NCBI RefSeq assembly: GCF_004146235.1
Contig: NZ_SELO01000034.1
Location: forward strand, 1 to 40,386
From: Tropicimonas sp. IMCC6043
GTDB taxonomy: Bacteria; Pseudomonadota; Alphaproteobacteria; Rhodobacterales; Rhodobacteraceae
Direction: 5' to 3'
Length of the DNA: 40,386 nucleotides
Under the pieces are notes generated by a model. That model ran no database searches and had not been told where the DNA came from. It saw only the letters and a list, made by a program, of their open reading frames with translations. A program made the position numbers and the translations under genes. Below are positions 20,901 to 35,900 of the stretch, one piece after another. Each line of letters starts with the position of its first letter. Within the stretch, counting starts at the first letter, position 1.

Positions 20901-23900
20901 CTCGGTCGACGACGCCAGTTTGATCTCCGTCACCGCCACCAACACCCAGGACGCGACGGCGGACACCTTCACTGTTCAGGGCGGCGCTATTGCGGCCGGC
21001 GTGAACGTCACCCGCCTGAACATGGACGATGACGACGGTGGCACCGTCGACACTCATGCGCGGATCGGCAACACCGCCCAGATCGGTCAGACCGAGGGCA
21101 AGGAAGTCGGTGCTGTCACCGTCTCCGCGACCTCGACCATCGATGCGACGGCGACTACGACCGGCGTCGCCGTCGGCGCCGCCGCCATCGCGGTGAACTC
21201 GGCCGAAATCTACATCAACCCGAGCGTGACCGCCTCGATAGGCAACAATGTCGCCCTCCACAGCACCGGCAAGGTTAGCGTGCTGGCGACCACCAGCCAT
21301 GACGGCTTCGCCAAGCTCATCGGCGTGAACGGCGGTGCCCTCGCTGTGGGTGTCAGCTATGCCGAGGTCGGGGTGAGCCCGATCGTGACCGCCTCCGTTG
21401 GCACCGGCTTCGACGCCACGATGGTCGGCTTCGACGTGAAAGCCATTCACAACATGTCCGACAGCGGCCGCGGTGCACGCGTCCAGTCCATCGCCGGCGG
21501 TGGCGGGGCTGTCTCGGCCCAGGGCGCGATCGGCCTGGCAAACGCCAACGCGGTCCTTGCCGCGACCGTCGGGAGCGGCGGCGCCATCGATGCAGGCAGC
21601 GGTGACATCAACGTCACGACCTACCTGCGCAATTACGCCAAGGCGGATACCGTCGCTGTTTCGGTGGGTCTGCTGGGGCTCGGCGGCATGTATGCCACCG
21701 CCAATGCCGACGGCAGCGCGACCGCCGAAATGGCCGGAAACGTCACCGGCGGCGGCAACATGACGATCCGCACTACCGCCCGGAACGAGGCGGAGTCTGA
21801 CGCTCAGGGCGGCGGCGGCGGCCTCGCGACGGCCGTGGGCGCCATCGTTTCCTCGAGCGCCTCGCCGACTCTCGTCGCCCGCCTCGCCAATGGCGGCACC
21901 GTGACCGGCGCGATCATCGTTGATGTGGACTCGCAGGGTGAAACCGACGCGCAGACCGACACCGTCTCGGTCGGCCTCGGCAGCGTCGGCTATGGCCAGG
22001 CGACCTCGACCATGACGCCCGACATCAACGCCGAGATCGCTGGCGGCATCATCAGCGCGGCCTCGGTTGCCGTGACCGCGTCGCATAACTTCGGCACCGC
22101 CAAGCGGGCCTATGCAAAGGCCGAGGCGGCCGGCGTGTCCGGCATCGGCGCCCAGGTCAACACCTCGACCGCGACCGCCAGCGCCGATCTCGACGCCTTC
22201 ATCGACGGCGACGTCGATATTGCTGCGCCGTCCGGCGTGATCATCACTGCCAAGGGCGTCAACAAGGCCGAGGCACTGACCGAGGGGCTGAATGTCGGCA
22301 TCCTCGCCGCGGTCGGCATCACCGACAGTTTCGCCACGGCGAGCGGCAAGGCCAAGGCGCGGATCCTGAACCAGGGCACCATCGGCGACCCGGATTACGA
22401 CATCGGCAGCCTGACCATCACCGCAACCTCGCAGGATACGGCGAATGCGCGCAGCAACGCCGCCGGCGGCGGCGTGATCGCCGTTCAGGACAACGATTCC
22501 GACGCTACCGTCAATCCCGAGGTCGAGGCCGGAATCGGCGAGAACATCTCGATCCTGTCGAGCGGCAACATCTCGGTGAGTTCCTTCGCCGATCCCGAAG
22601 GCGACGGTTACACCAAGGGCGTCGGCGGCGGCGGCATCTCCGTTGCGCTGTCGAAATCCGACGTGGACATCACGCCCAAGGTCACCTCGATCATCCGTGC
22701 CGGCACCGTGATCGATGCCGCCGGCACCGTGACCGTCGAGGCCGATGTCGAACCGCAATCGGGCACCGTGCCCACCTACGAGATTACTGCCACCGACCAG
22801 GGCGCCAACACCGTGACCGTTGCCAGCCACGGGCTGGAGACCGGCGACGTCGTGGAATATGCCGCGAATGGCAGCCCGATCACCGGGCTTTCCGGGCAGG
22901 TCGAAGTGCCCGATCTCGGCTTTGAGGATCGCAGCTACAACGTGATCCGCGTCACCGAGGACGTCGTCGCCTTCGGCAGCCAGTTCGACGGCACCGCCAT
23001 CGACTGGACCCGCGACGAGATCACCTTCGAGTCCGCGCATAACTTCCTCAGCGGCGACAAGGTCGTGCTGACTCAGGTGGACGGCACCGCGACCGACATC
23101 GAGAGCGCCAGCGGCAGCACCTTCTGGGTGCGGGTGATCGACGGCACGACGATCCGCCTTGTCGACAGCTTCGCCAAGACGCAGGACAACTACGTCGACA
23201 CCAATTTTGACACCTTCCTGCCGAGCGATGTCTCCGGCACCTGGATCGACGTGGGCACGACTGCCTACGATGTCGATGATGTCGTGACCTATTACAGCCC
23301 CGGCGGGCAGACCTTCCGCACGTCGCAGGTCGACGTTTCCGAGGCTGACCTGATTGCCGTCGCCGGCGGCGCCGACATAGACCTCAGCCAGGAGTCGAAC
23401 GGGACCGACAACGACCGTATCTACTTCGTCGACGAAGATGGAAATCTGAAGTCACACGGCTTCTCGGACGGCGACCTCGTGGTCTATACGGCCGAGGAAA
23501 CGACTTCCTACAGCGTCGTTTCCAGCCAGCCTGACCCGAATGTTCCGGCCGACATCTCGGTCAACGAGTCGACAGACGCCACGCCCATCGGCGGGCTGGA
23601 GCACAACCGCACCTACCGTGTGGTCAACTCCGACAGCTACTCGGTCCAGCTCAAGTATTCCGACGCCTTCAGCACGGATGTCTACTACGTCCGCAGCTCG
23701 AGCGGCGAGGACCAGATCGTGCGCGACGACGGCCTCTCCTGGGCGAGTGCCGGGTTCAAGGTCGGCGACAAGATCATCGTCACCAACGCAGGCAGCAACG
23801 ACAGCTCGGGCGACGGATACGAGATCAAGGCGATCTCCGGGGACACGCTGACGATCGTGGATGCGGAGAACTTCTCCACCATCACCCGTGTCGACCGCGG

Positions 23901-26900
23901 CATGACACTCGGTATCTGGGACGACGGCGGCACCGACAAGCTCTCCCTGACCCTCGGCGCGGGCCAGACCTGGTCGCAGGCCGGTCTCACCAGCGGGACC
24001 GTGGAACTGGTCAACCTCGGCGTTTATAGTGGTCTGTCGGCGAGCATCGACAGCGACAGCGGCGGCACTCTCTATCTCGACCTGACCTATACGAGCGGCA
24101 GCGGGAACTACTACGGCTCGGCCATCGTGCAGCGTCAGAACCCGGCCAATGACAGCTTCGATTCTCCAGTGCTCTCGCTCACTCCGGACAAAGACACCGA
24201 CGGGGATGGCGACGACGAGGCGGACGACCGCATTCACACGCTGACGCTGGTCGAGAATGCACCGATCGGCGGGCTGGCCGACGGTCAGACCTATTACGTG
24301 GTGGGCAAAGGCGTCGGTAGCGACGACACGAAGATCCAGCTCTCGACCGAGATGAGCGGCGCCGCGATTAACTTTACCGCGCCGTCTTCTGACGGGGCGA
24401 ACCACCAGATCGGCATTCTTGCCATCGATCTGCTCGAAGGCGCCGACGAGAACCAGACCTACGAGCTCCGGATCGACATCCAGAGCGGCATCAACGGGGT
24501 CGACACGCTTAACGGGCCGGGCGGAGTCTCGCTGTCTGTGATCGCACCGCAGGCCGGCGATGGCACCTCCTCGGTGACCGTCAAGGGCTCCTCGGGCGGC
24601 ATCGTCAGTGTCGGTACCAATAACGGCACGATCACGATCTCACCCGATGTCGAGGCAAACATCTCGGCCGCGCTGGTTATCGCCGGCGACAGTGTCATCA
24701 TCGACGCCGACGCAGACATCGAAATGTCGGGCTATGCGACCAACGGCAATGGCGGGCTCGTGGCAGTCGGCAAGGCCAAGATCGACGCCGACACGGGCGG
24801 CAGCGGCATCCGCGCCGACGCGATCGTCGGCGACGGGGTGAACAGCACCCAGATCGTCGCCACAAACAACTTCACGATGAAGTCGAACGTGGACGGCGAC
24901 ATCAATGTCAGTGCGAAGTCGACGACCGGCGGCTTTGTCGGCGTCGCCGACGCAGATGCGCTGGTCGACGGCGACTTCAGCTCGGATGCGACCATTAACA
25001 GCGATTCCGTCATCATCGTCGGCGGCCTCGCCAATGTTCAGGCCATTGGCGATGTCGACGGCCTGGCGAAATCCACCGCCAAGGGCATCGGCTTCGGCGG
25101 CGATGGCGAGGCGCGCTCCGAATTCTATGTCGAGAGCACGAACGCCACCGTAACGGTCGGCGAGGATGCCCAGATTGAGGGCAACGAGGTCAGCCTCAAG
25201 GCCGATACCAACGGCGTGAAGGTCCATGCCGATAGCGACGGCCGCGGCGGCGGCTTCTATTCCGAGGGCGAGGGCAAGTCTCTCGCCAGCCTCAAGGCCG
25301 ACACCAAGGTCGTGCTTCAGACCGGGGCCAAGGTCACCGGCTGGGAGGGCGTCGACTTCGTGGCGGTTGCCCGCAACAACGAGATCAAGACCGACGCCTA
25401 TTCGCGCTCCTCGGGCCTCTTCGGCCACGTCAATTCGGACGCCTATTCCGAATACGACCTCGACACTTCGGTGGAGGGCGCCGGTGGCGCGCTGGTCACC
25501 GCGGGGCCGCGCGACACGTCCGGCGGCAACCTCGTCGACTTCGACTATCTCGAAGAACCGGCGGGCGACCCGCAGCGGCTGGCCTTCTATGTCGATGCGC
25601 AGAACAAGAACAACACGCGCCCGGATCACGCCGTTGCCTCCAAGCGCTCGCTCGCGAGCGGCGGCGCCGACGAGTATGATTCCGACGAGGAGAACGACAA
25701 GGACGAGGACATCGCCTTCTCCAGCGACGTGCTGATCCTGTCCGGCCGCTCGCCGGAGCTGATCGTCAAGAAGCTGACCATCAACCCGGACGCCGAGATC
25801 GAAGAAGCGGTCAACGTCACTATCAACGACAGCGAGGGTGCGGGCTACGGCGGCACCGGCGGCGCGGCGATCTCCGCCGCAGGAACCGACATCACCTCGT
25901 CGAAGATCTTCGTCAACGACATCGTGAACCCGGGCCCGGGCGACGTCGCCTTCATGTCCAAGAACATCTCTGGCTCGGGCGGCACCTGGACCTTCCGGGA
26001 ATCGCTGCAGCGCGTCGAGATCCTGAACAAGTCAGACAAGGACATCATCATCAACGGCATCGACGTGATGGCCGACCGCCAGCCGGTGGTCGAGCTCAAC
26101 CCGCTCGGAAACCCGGCCGATGACGATGAGCAGGCCAACCTGACGCTCACCTTCAACATCCTGGCCGACGTGGCCGCGACGCTGATCGAGATCACCAATA
26201 CCGGCGAGAGCGACATCGAGTTGAATGGTGTGATCAACAACCCGATCGGGGTGACCAGTATCATCAACACCGGCGGCGCACCGGAAGCCGCCAATGCCGG
26301 CTCGGTGGAAGCCACCCAGTCGCGCGGCACCCAGCTTATCCGCACCCACACGCTCAACATCGACGCCACCAACAATGTCGGTGACGTGATCACCTATGGC
26401 GATCCTGTCACTGGCCGGGTGAACGTGGACCTGGTGGACAGCGACGGCGTGCCGGAGAGCTTCTCCTTCCGGACCGCGCAGGTCAGCGGCCTGACCGACC
26501 GGATCCTGCTCGGCCTCGGCAACAAGTTCTTCACCGGCCAGATGGTCGTATACGAGGCCGACTCGACGGCGCTCGATGGGCTGACCGACGGCGGCTATTA
26601 CTTTGTCCGTCTCTCTTCCGACGGCCAGTCTGTCGAACTCTTTGACAATGCTGCACTTTCGGGCGAGGCCATCGACATCGGCCAGGCCGGGGCGCTCACC
26701 AACACCCACACGCTGACTGGCGCGGAGGTCTTCACCGTCGACGCCGGCAACGACATCGGGCTCGACCTGCGCACCCTGGTGCGCCGCGACCTGACTGCGG
26801 GCGAGATCGCCAACGGCTACGTGATCAATATCGACCGCATCGCTTCGGGCGACGATCAGGACACGTTGCTGCAGGTCACCGAACAGCAGAGCGGCAGCGG

Positions 26901-29900
26901 TGCCGCGGGCGGCGTGATCGTGAAACACGAGAACAAGATCACGCCTCCGGCCGATCCGCCGGAGCCGCCGGTCGTCGACACCGACGATTCCGACATCGTC
27001 TATTTCAACAAGTTCCGCCCCGATACCGGGAACCTCAAGGGCGTGAGCCGCGGTGCCTATGCGGATGCCTGGGTCGCCGACCTCGACACGACCTACGACT
27101 TCCGCGGCCTCGATCTGTCGGGCGACCGCACCATTGCCGGGCTGCAATCCGGCGCTCTCACCCATGACGGCAATGTCGTCGTGGCCGCCGCCGAGCCGAC
27201 TCCGTCCGACACGCGTATCAACGTGCTCGCGCTGGTCGAGGTCGACACGACCGGGACCGCGGCGCCGGCACTCGGGCACACCTCGATTCTCACCAATGGC
27301 TGGATCGCGGCGACCGAGATCAGCGGCGACTTCCGCATCGGCACGATCATGTCCACCGACGACGACGTGCTGCTCTACTCGCCGCAGCGCTTCATCGACG
27401 CAGAGCGGGACGAGAACGACACGAGCGGCGGCGACGTGGCCGACGTCTCAGGCGTGAATCTGACCTTCGTGGCGGCCGCCGGCTTCGTCAATCCGGACCC
27501 GATCGACGTCAAGACGCGGGTGGGCGATCCCAACCCGAGCGACCTGTCGAGCGGCCTTACGGGCGGAATCGGCCTTGCGGGCAACTTCCTCGAAGTGGAT
27601 GTCGACATCGCAGGCACCAATGCCGGCACCGGCATCGGCGTGCTGCGCGCCTTCGACATCACCGCCAGCTCGACGCTCGGCATCTTCATGGACGAAGTCT
27701 TCGGCGACATGCGGATTCATTCCGTCGAGACGCTGGGCGACGTGTCCCTGCGGACGACGAACGGCTCGATCATCGATGCGCGCGATGACGACGATCCCAA
27801 CATCATCGGCCTTATGGTCGACCTCGACGCCAATGGCGCCGGAGCCGATATCGGCGAATTCGGCGACGACCTCGAGATCGACAGCCGTTCCGGCCTCGTG
27901 CAGGTTGACGACCTGAACACCGAGGTCAAGGACGTGAGCCTCGAGGCCACGGACGACATCTGGCTGACCGAGACCGAGAACGAACTGCGCCTGGTCTTTG
28001 CCCACACCTACCAGGGCAACATCCGCCTGACCGTGCGAGAGAGCTCCGACGCCGATTCCACTGACGAGAACTTCCAACTCGTCGATCACGGCTCGGCTCG
28101 GCTGGCCGAGGATGACTCGACGCTGCCGGGTAACCACCCGGATGCCGATCGCGACTTCGCGCATGGCTCGGTCTATGCCGAGATGGGCTCGGTCGAGATC
28201 CGTGTCGGTGACGACATCACGCTTGACGAGAATGCCGAGATCGTCGCCGGCAAGGGGATCATCCTGCGCGGCGACTACGGCGACCTGGACCCGGATTACG
28301 GATCCACCATCCTCGTTCGAGGCAAGATCATAGCCGGCGCCGTTCTGGTGATGGCCGGCAGCATGACCGGGGGCAACCCGGTCGGCACCTCGCGTCCGCG
28401 CGGGGAGAATGACGGCAGCAGCCCGGCGGCGGGCGAAGAGACGCTGGCGCCAGGTGATGCCGGATACGTTGACACGCTGACGCAGATATTCGGCAACGGC
28501 GATGTAGACCTCATCCAGTTCGGTGACACGAGCGGCAGTGCTGGCGGCACGACGTGGGGCGATGCGGGCTATGTCTTCCTCGGCTCGCGGACACGCGCCT
28601 ATGGCGGCGCCACGGACAACGCGGCCGACGACGCCGACAGCGGCGAAGACCTGTTCCGCGTCTACTTCCTGCAGGATGCGGCAGCCCAGACCTCGCCGGC
28701 GCTCAGCACGATCACCTACGTGCCCGTCAACGCACAGACCGGCGTCGCCTATGGCAGCCCGGTGGAGCTCTCGGTGCTGGCCGAGCACACCCTGACGCTC
28801 GACGGCCAGTCCGACACCGACACCTACGAGGTGCACACGCTCGGCTCGCAGGGCGACACCCGCAACTACATCATCAACATCCTCGACACTGGCGATTACA
28901 CCGACGGCGTCGACGAGGCGACGATCTTCGGGCTCGACCAGCAGGCGCCGAACACCAATGGCGGCGCGTTCACCGAGAACGGCTATGAGCGTTTCCCGAC
29001 GGACGACATCTTCCTGCTGCGCGCGGCGAGCTACCTGCCGAACGAAACCGCGGACCGGCCGGGCTACGTCTCGCTGCTACATGGCGAGGTGGAAACCTAC
29101 CAGGACGTGCTGCAGTTCAACGAGAGCTCCTTCGAGGTCCAGCGCATAACCTATGACACCGGGCTCAACGGGCGGCTGACCATCGAAGGGCAGGGCGGCA
29201 ACGACGCCTTCTTCTCCGACGACGCAACGGTCATCACCACGCTTGACGGCGGCGAGGGCGACGACAGCTTCCAGATCGGCCAGATCTTCGGCGAGAAGCG
29301 CAACATCGAGGATGGCAACCTGCTGCCGCAGGACGTCTTCCCCGATCTCGTGGCGACCACCCGCGGCTGGCTGAGCCAGGGCATCTCGGCACCGATGGTG
29401 GTGCAGGGCGGCACCGGCAATGACGAGTTCCGCGTCTATTCGAACCAGGCCGAGCTCCGGCTCGAGGGCGACGACGACAACGACCTCTTCATCGTCCGCG
29501 CCTTTGCGCTCTCGGCGACGACCGATTTCGACTGGAACGGTGACGGCGATATCAATGCCGAGGACCTCGATGCCGGCGTGGCGATCCTTGAGAGTCTGCA
29601 GGCGCTCGTGGATGGCGGCGACACGACCGACGGTGCGATCACGGCCTATACCACGGCGAATCCGGGCAACGACCATCTGCTCGATCTGCTGGGCGTCTTC
29701 GCCACCAGCTTCGACACCAATTCCGACGGCAATATCAACTACCTCGACCTCTTCGTTACGCCGGACGACATCACCGACGACGAAATCGTCTTGGACGAGG
29801 ACGGCGTGGCCGTGCCGCAGATCGGTTTCGGCTTCTCGATCGCCCAGGCGCCGGACATCCGCGCTGGCGGTGGCATCGACGAGGTGCGCTACAACGTCAA

Positions 29901-32900
29901 CGCTCCGGTTTCGGTCGAAGGCGGCACCGGCTTCGACAAGCTGGTGATCCTCGGCACCGAATTCGCCGACGACATCGCCATTACCAAGGACGGCATCTAC
30001 GGCGCCGGCCTCAACGTGCGTTACTCGACCATTGAAGTGGTGGAAATCGACGGCCTTGAGGGCGACGACGAGTTCTTTGTCCTGTCGACCGATTACGGCG
30101 TGGCCTATCGCGTGATCGGCGGGCTCGGCTCTGACACGATCAATGTCGGCGGTGACGTCACCGAGGACATCGTGACCCGCGAGCTCGAAGGCGTTTCCGG
30201 CGCGGTGGACCACCTGGTCTCCTCCGAGGACGCGCTCTATGACGGCCTGGTCATCGACGGGCTCGATTACAACGTCGCCCGTGACGGCGAGGGCCTCGTG
30301 GTCATCGACGAAGGCGCCGACGGCTTCACCGCAGTGCGCGAAGGCGGCGAGCGGCAGGTCGACAGCTACACCGTCACGCTCGGCCGCGAGTTGCTGGCGG
30401 GCGAAGTGGTTTATGTCACCGTCTCCGCTGCCCGCTCCCCGGAAGAGGAGCGCAACGACAAGCTGGTGAACCCGGCGCCGTTGCCCAATGGCGAGGGCGA
30501 CACGATGTGGCTGGCCACGGATCATGGCGACATGCTCGATCCGATGTATGGCTATGACACCACGCTGACGGATGCCGACGGCCTGATCCGCCGCGACTTC
30601 CAGCGCGAGGTCGAGATCAAGGGCATGACGCCCTATACCGACAGCCTTGCCATCGAGATCGACGGCACGACGCATTACTTCGCCAACCGCGCCGTCGTGC
30701 TGCGCTTCGACAGCAGCAACTGGGATAAACTCCAGACGGTATATGTCTACGCGCCGGATGACACCCGTTCCGAGGGCGACCGGGTGCATGTGATCCAGCA
30801 TTCGGTGATCTCGACCGCAGCCGATTTCGACGCGATCGATGTGCGCAATGTCGAGGTCGAAGTCCGCGACAACGACACGCCTGGCGTCTATGTGGTCGAA
30901 ATCGAGGCCGGCTCCTACACCGCGCCTGACACCTGGGTCGAGGACGGCCGGACACTCGTGGCCGAAGGCATCCTCTACGATCATGACAACAACCCGGGCA
31001 CCGATCCGATCGACACCGGCCTGCAGGACGAGATCCTCGTCTCGTTGGCCAAGGATCCGGGTGGGCTGAGCGATGTGATCGTGGTCAACCTGAACTTCGG
31101 CGAAACCACCATCGATTTCGACTGGAATGCCGATGGCGAGATGACCTTCGATGACGTGCGCGCCGGAGAACGCATTCTGAACGCGCTGAACACCGAGCTT
31201 GTCACCAATGGCGGAACGGTTTCCAGCGTCATCGGGCTGCTGTCCTCCGCATCGAATCTGACGGCCGAGAATCTCAATCTCGCCGATGTCTTTGCCGCAG
31301 GACAAGCGGACGCTCCCTACGTTTCCGCACTGCAGTCGCTGATCACCGGTTTCGACGTGAACGGCGACGACGTGATCGACCGGTTCGATCTTGTAATCGG
31401 CACCGGCAACGACACGGTCGTCTTCAACAACGTCGCGGCGATCTCCGACGCGGCCATCACCTATGACAGCGCCGATGCGCGCTTCGACGCCGCAACTGGC
31501 ACGATCACCTTCAACGGCGACGACTGGTATATCCCGGTCCTGCTGACGGTAATCGCCAAGGATGACGGGATGCGGGAAGACCCGCAGACCGCCGTTCTGA
31601 CCTTCTCGCGCGATCCGTCGACCGTTGGACAGCCGAACTATGTCTTCCCGAATCTGCGCTCGGGTCCGGGCACGCTCGACATCGAGGTGATCGATGACGA
31701 GACTGCCGGCTCCATCGTGCTGGAATCGGGCGGCGAGACCGTGCTGATCAATGATGGCGTGGACACCGACGGCTACGACCTGCGGCTAACCAAGCGTCCC
31801 GATGGCGAAGTCAAAGTGGCGATCCTGACCGACGGGCTGGCCGACGTCTATGCGATCGACGGCAACACCGCGCTGACCTACGAAAAGATCGGCGGGCTGC
31901 GGCCGACGCAGAAGTTCTTCGGCTCGATCATCTTCGGGGATGACGGCTCCAACGCCACCATCACCCGCGGCACCGGCGCCGAGCTCGGCAGCTTCCTCAC
32001 CGACGGCTGGGAAGCCGGCGACTTGATCCGGATCGGCAACAGCGGCTTCGATATTGACGGCGACGGCGACTTTACCGAGGAGGACTTCGTCATCCTTTCG
32101 GTCACCGACCAGACCATCACCCTGACCGCCGCGGCTTTCTCCGACCTTCCGTCGAGCCCGGTCGAGGTTGAAGATGACATCGTGCTGTCACAGCTGACCG
32201 AAGAGGACATCTGGACCGGCGAAGTCGAACTCGTGACGTATTTCGACGACGACCTGGGTGCGAATGTGGACCGCCTTGTGCGGATCGACGGTGGATTGCC
32301 GATCTCCGGCGACACCGAGGGCTGGCTGAAGCAGGGCTTCCTCGAAGGCCAGCGCGTGCGCATCACCAATGTCGCCAACCCGGCGCAGTCCGTGGACGTT
32401 AAGATCGCCCTCATTCGTGGCAGCGCCACCGGCGGCGAAAGCACCAACGACACCAAGGACAGCGTGCTGCAATTCACGCAGGAAACGATCGGAACCCTGC
32501 CGGCATGGCTGACGGCCGGACCGATCACCGTAGAGGTCAGCCGCATCGCCATCCAGGCAGTCTTCGACGAGACCAACTGGTATGAGCTACAGACCATCGA
32601 CCTGGTCGCCGACACCTATTACGAGGTCCCTCCGACCCGCGAAGGCGTCAAGGTCTTCCCGGTCAAGGCGCATCGCCTGTCCGACCTGCGCGGCCCGCTG
32701 GCTGTCGAGGGCGGCACCACCGGCGCCGACCGCTCGCTCACCAATGGCGTCAAACTGCCGGGCGAGGCGGACGACTTCCTGATCGCCATCGCCACCCAGC
32801 CGCCGGAGAGCCAGCAGATCGACGTCCTGAACATCTTCAACGACGGATCCAAGGCCGACGGCGAAGGCGTGATGACCGAGACCACCCTGCGCGGCTTCGG

Positions 32901-35900
32901 CATGGCCGAGGATCTCGTCTTCCCAGACGTGACCGGCCCGCTCTATGGCGAGGGCGCGGACAGCGCCATTCCGCAGGACCTGATCTATCCGGGCGGCATC
33001 AGCTTCGGTAAGATCAACTTCGGCGCCGGCGGCGCGGCGACCGACGGCGCGGCGAGCACCATTGAGGTGCTCAACCTGATGCTCGGCGAGGGCAACGACT
33101 TCCTGCTGATCGAGGGAACGCTGAACCCCGCCGAGTTCGTCTCCGCCGAACAGGTCTTCGACTTCCACAACCCGGGCGAGGACCCGGATGCCAGCCTGCC
33201 GGCAGGCAACGAAGCCTATGAGCGCTTCGCAAGCGATTTGACGATCCGCCGCGATGGGTTCGACTGGAAAGCCGAGGGCTTCCTTATCGGCCAGACGATT
33301 CTGATCGACGGGCTCGATCCCGAGACCTGGAACTGGACCGTGGTCGCTATCGAGGATGCGAACGCTTACTACGACGAATTCGGCAATCCGCTGATCGATG
33401 CCGAAACCGGGCTGCCCTATCGCGACCCGAACGACAACTCGATCCTCGTGCTCTCTGGGCCGGACTTCCCGGCCGGGCTCGACGAGACTGTCGCGCAGAG
33501 GATCATCGCCCGCGACAAACTGGTAATCGAAGAGGTGACGGTCGACGTCGTCTCCACCGCCACCGGCGGCACCGTGTCCCGGTCGATCGGCAGCTGGTCC
33601 GATAGCGGCTTCCTCGAAGGCCACCTTGTCCATGTCGGCGTCAACGGCATCATCTCTGTCGACACCGACGAGACCGCGGCCGAATACCGCGTCGTCGAAA
33701 TCTCCGAAGACGGCCTGACTATGGAACTGAAGGGCGTGGCGCTCGAGGAGACCTTCGACCTGAGCGGCGGCTCCATCGTGACCGAGCTCTTCTGGGTCCA
33801 GGGCCCGCATGGTTCGCTGACCGTCGTCCACGGCGGCGGCAACCTTCAGGTGGCCTCCTCCGGGCTCTTTGACATCGTCTCCGAGGATGTCGATCCGAAC
33901 CCGGGCACCGAGACCATTCTCACCCGCCTCGACGGCCGCAGCTTCGCGCTCGACGCCAGCGTGGCGCTCAATGACGACCGGTTCGAAGTCGGGCAGGTCG
34001 TGCAACTCGCGGGCGAGGACCACACCCGCGTCATCCTCGCGATCAACAGCGTCGATCCGGCCGACTATGCCGGAATGGCGGACTTCCTGACCGCAGGCAC
34101 CAATTCGCAGATCGTGCTTTCCGAGCAGCTTGCCGGGGCAGGGGCGACCTATGCCCAGCAGCAGGGTGAGTTCACGCTCTACGTGGCGGAGCCCGAGGTC
34201 ACGACCGTGACGGTCACTGACGTGGACATCCGCGTCGACCGGCTGATCCGTGCCGATGGCGGCAGCTGGATCGTAGACGGCTTTGCCGAGGGCCAGGTGA
34301 TCTTCATCGACGGTATCGCCGGTGGATTCACCATCGCCGAGGTCACGGCCGACACGATTACTCTGCTCGACGCCGCGCTCGATCCCTGCGACGAGCCGGG
34401 CGTGACGGTGACGATCACCCGCACCGACATCACCACCTCGGACGGCCAGCGCATCGGCGGCGACCACTTCGTGGTCACCGGCGGGGCAGGGCCTGACAGC
34501 CCGCTCGTGCTCTATGGCGACACCAGTCAGGACGGCATCTGGTATTCCGGCCACAGCGACGACGTTTTGGGACTTGAATTCGGCGACAAGCCGTTCGATC
34601 CCTTCCCGCACCTGACCGACGAGGAGAACGAGGACAACGAGTGGATCTTCCCGCTCGCGAACCCCTTCGCCTATCACGGCCACGACATCATCGACGCCAG
34701 CGCGCTCTATGCTGACGAGGCCGATGCGGGCATCTTCCGCTCGGTCGGCATCACCGCCTATGGCGGAGTCGGCGATGACCTCATCATCGGCTCGCAGACC
34801 GGCGACCACCTCGCTGGTGGTTCCGGCAACGACACGATCATCGGTATGCGCGGCGTCGACCACATCTATGGCGACAGCGGCGTCAACGTCGATATCCTAA
34901 CCCGGACCCTGCTGATCGCGACCAACGACAACAGCCCGCTCCCGACCGGGGATGACTCGATCCCGGCGACCGCAAGCACTTTCCAGGCCGTGGCCTCGCC
35001 CGTGGCCGACCCGCTCGGAGACGAGACGGCAGAAGTCGGTGCCGGCAACGACGTGATCGTCGGCAATGGCAGCGGCATCGCCGACGGCCGGCCGGACATC
35101 ATCTTCGGCGACCATGGCCAGGTGATCCAGAACGTGGTCAACCCGAACCTGCCGGACCCGGTCCTGCCCTATGACGACACCAACGGGCTGAAGCAGAAGA
35201 TCCAGACCACGCTACTCGACACCGTGCTGGTCATCACCTCGATCAACCCGCAGACCGGCGGCGACGACACGATTGTGGGCTCCGAGATCGACGACGTGAT
35301 CATCGGCGGCGCCGGCAACGACATGCTGGACGGCGGCGAGGGCGACGACCTGATCTTCGGTGACAACGTGGTGCTGACCCGCACCGGCGGCTCCGACGGC
35401 AACCTGCTCGACGACATCGCCAGCCTGCGGTTCCAGACGCTGATGGGCGCGCTGATGTATTCGCGCACCGATCGTCCGGCCGAGGAGGGGTACGGCGTCG
35501 AGACGTCTCCGGGCGTCTGGGAGATCACGCCCGACACCAGCGGCGTGCTCATGGTCTCGCTCGATGAGTTTGGCAACCCGATCGCGCGCGACTACCGCGA
35601 CCCGAACGGGCCAAGCTACTGGGCCGAATACCAGATCGACTATGCCGCCTGGCACACCTTCGCCTACGATTCCGGCGCAGAGGGCGTCGGCTCCTTCGGC
35701 AATGACTACATTGCCGGCGGGGCGGGCAATGACCAGATCTTCGGCCAACTCGGCGACGACGTCATCCAGGGCGACGGCACCATTCAGGGCGCCGTGGACG
35801 GGCTGCGCCATGTCGGCGCCGCGCGGGATCCGGGCGACGAGACCGATCCGGTCGGCCCGCTGACGGTGATCGCGGCCAACGAGACCTCCTCGGAGGGCGA

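Noticed and set aside
17962-23040. Second minus-strand frame of nearly 1,700 codons
   Set aside because: It has the same shadow composition, no domain, no ribosome site, and lies fully inside the giant gene.
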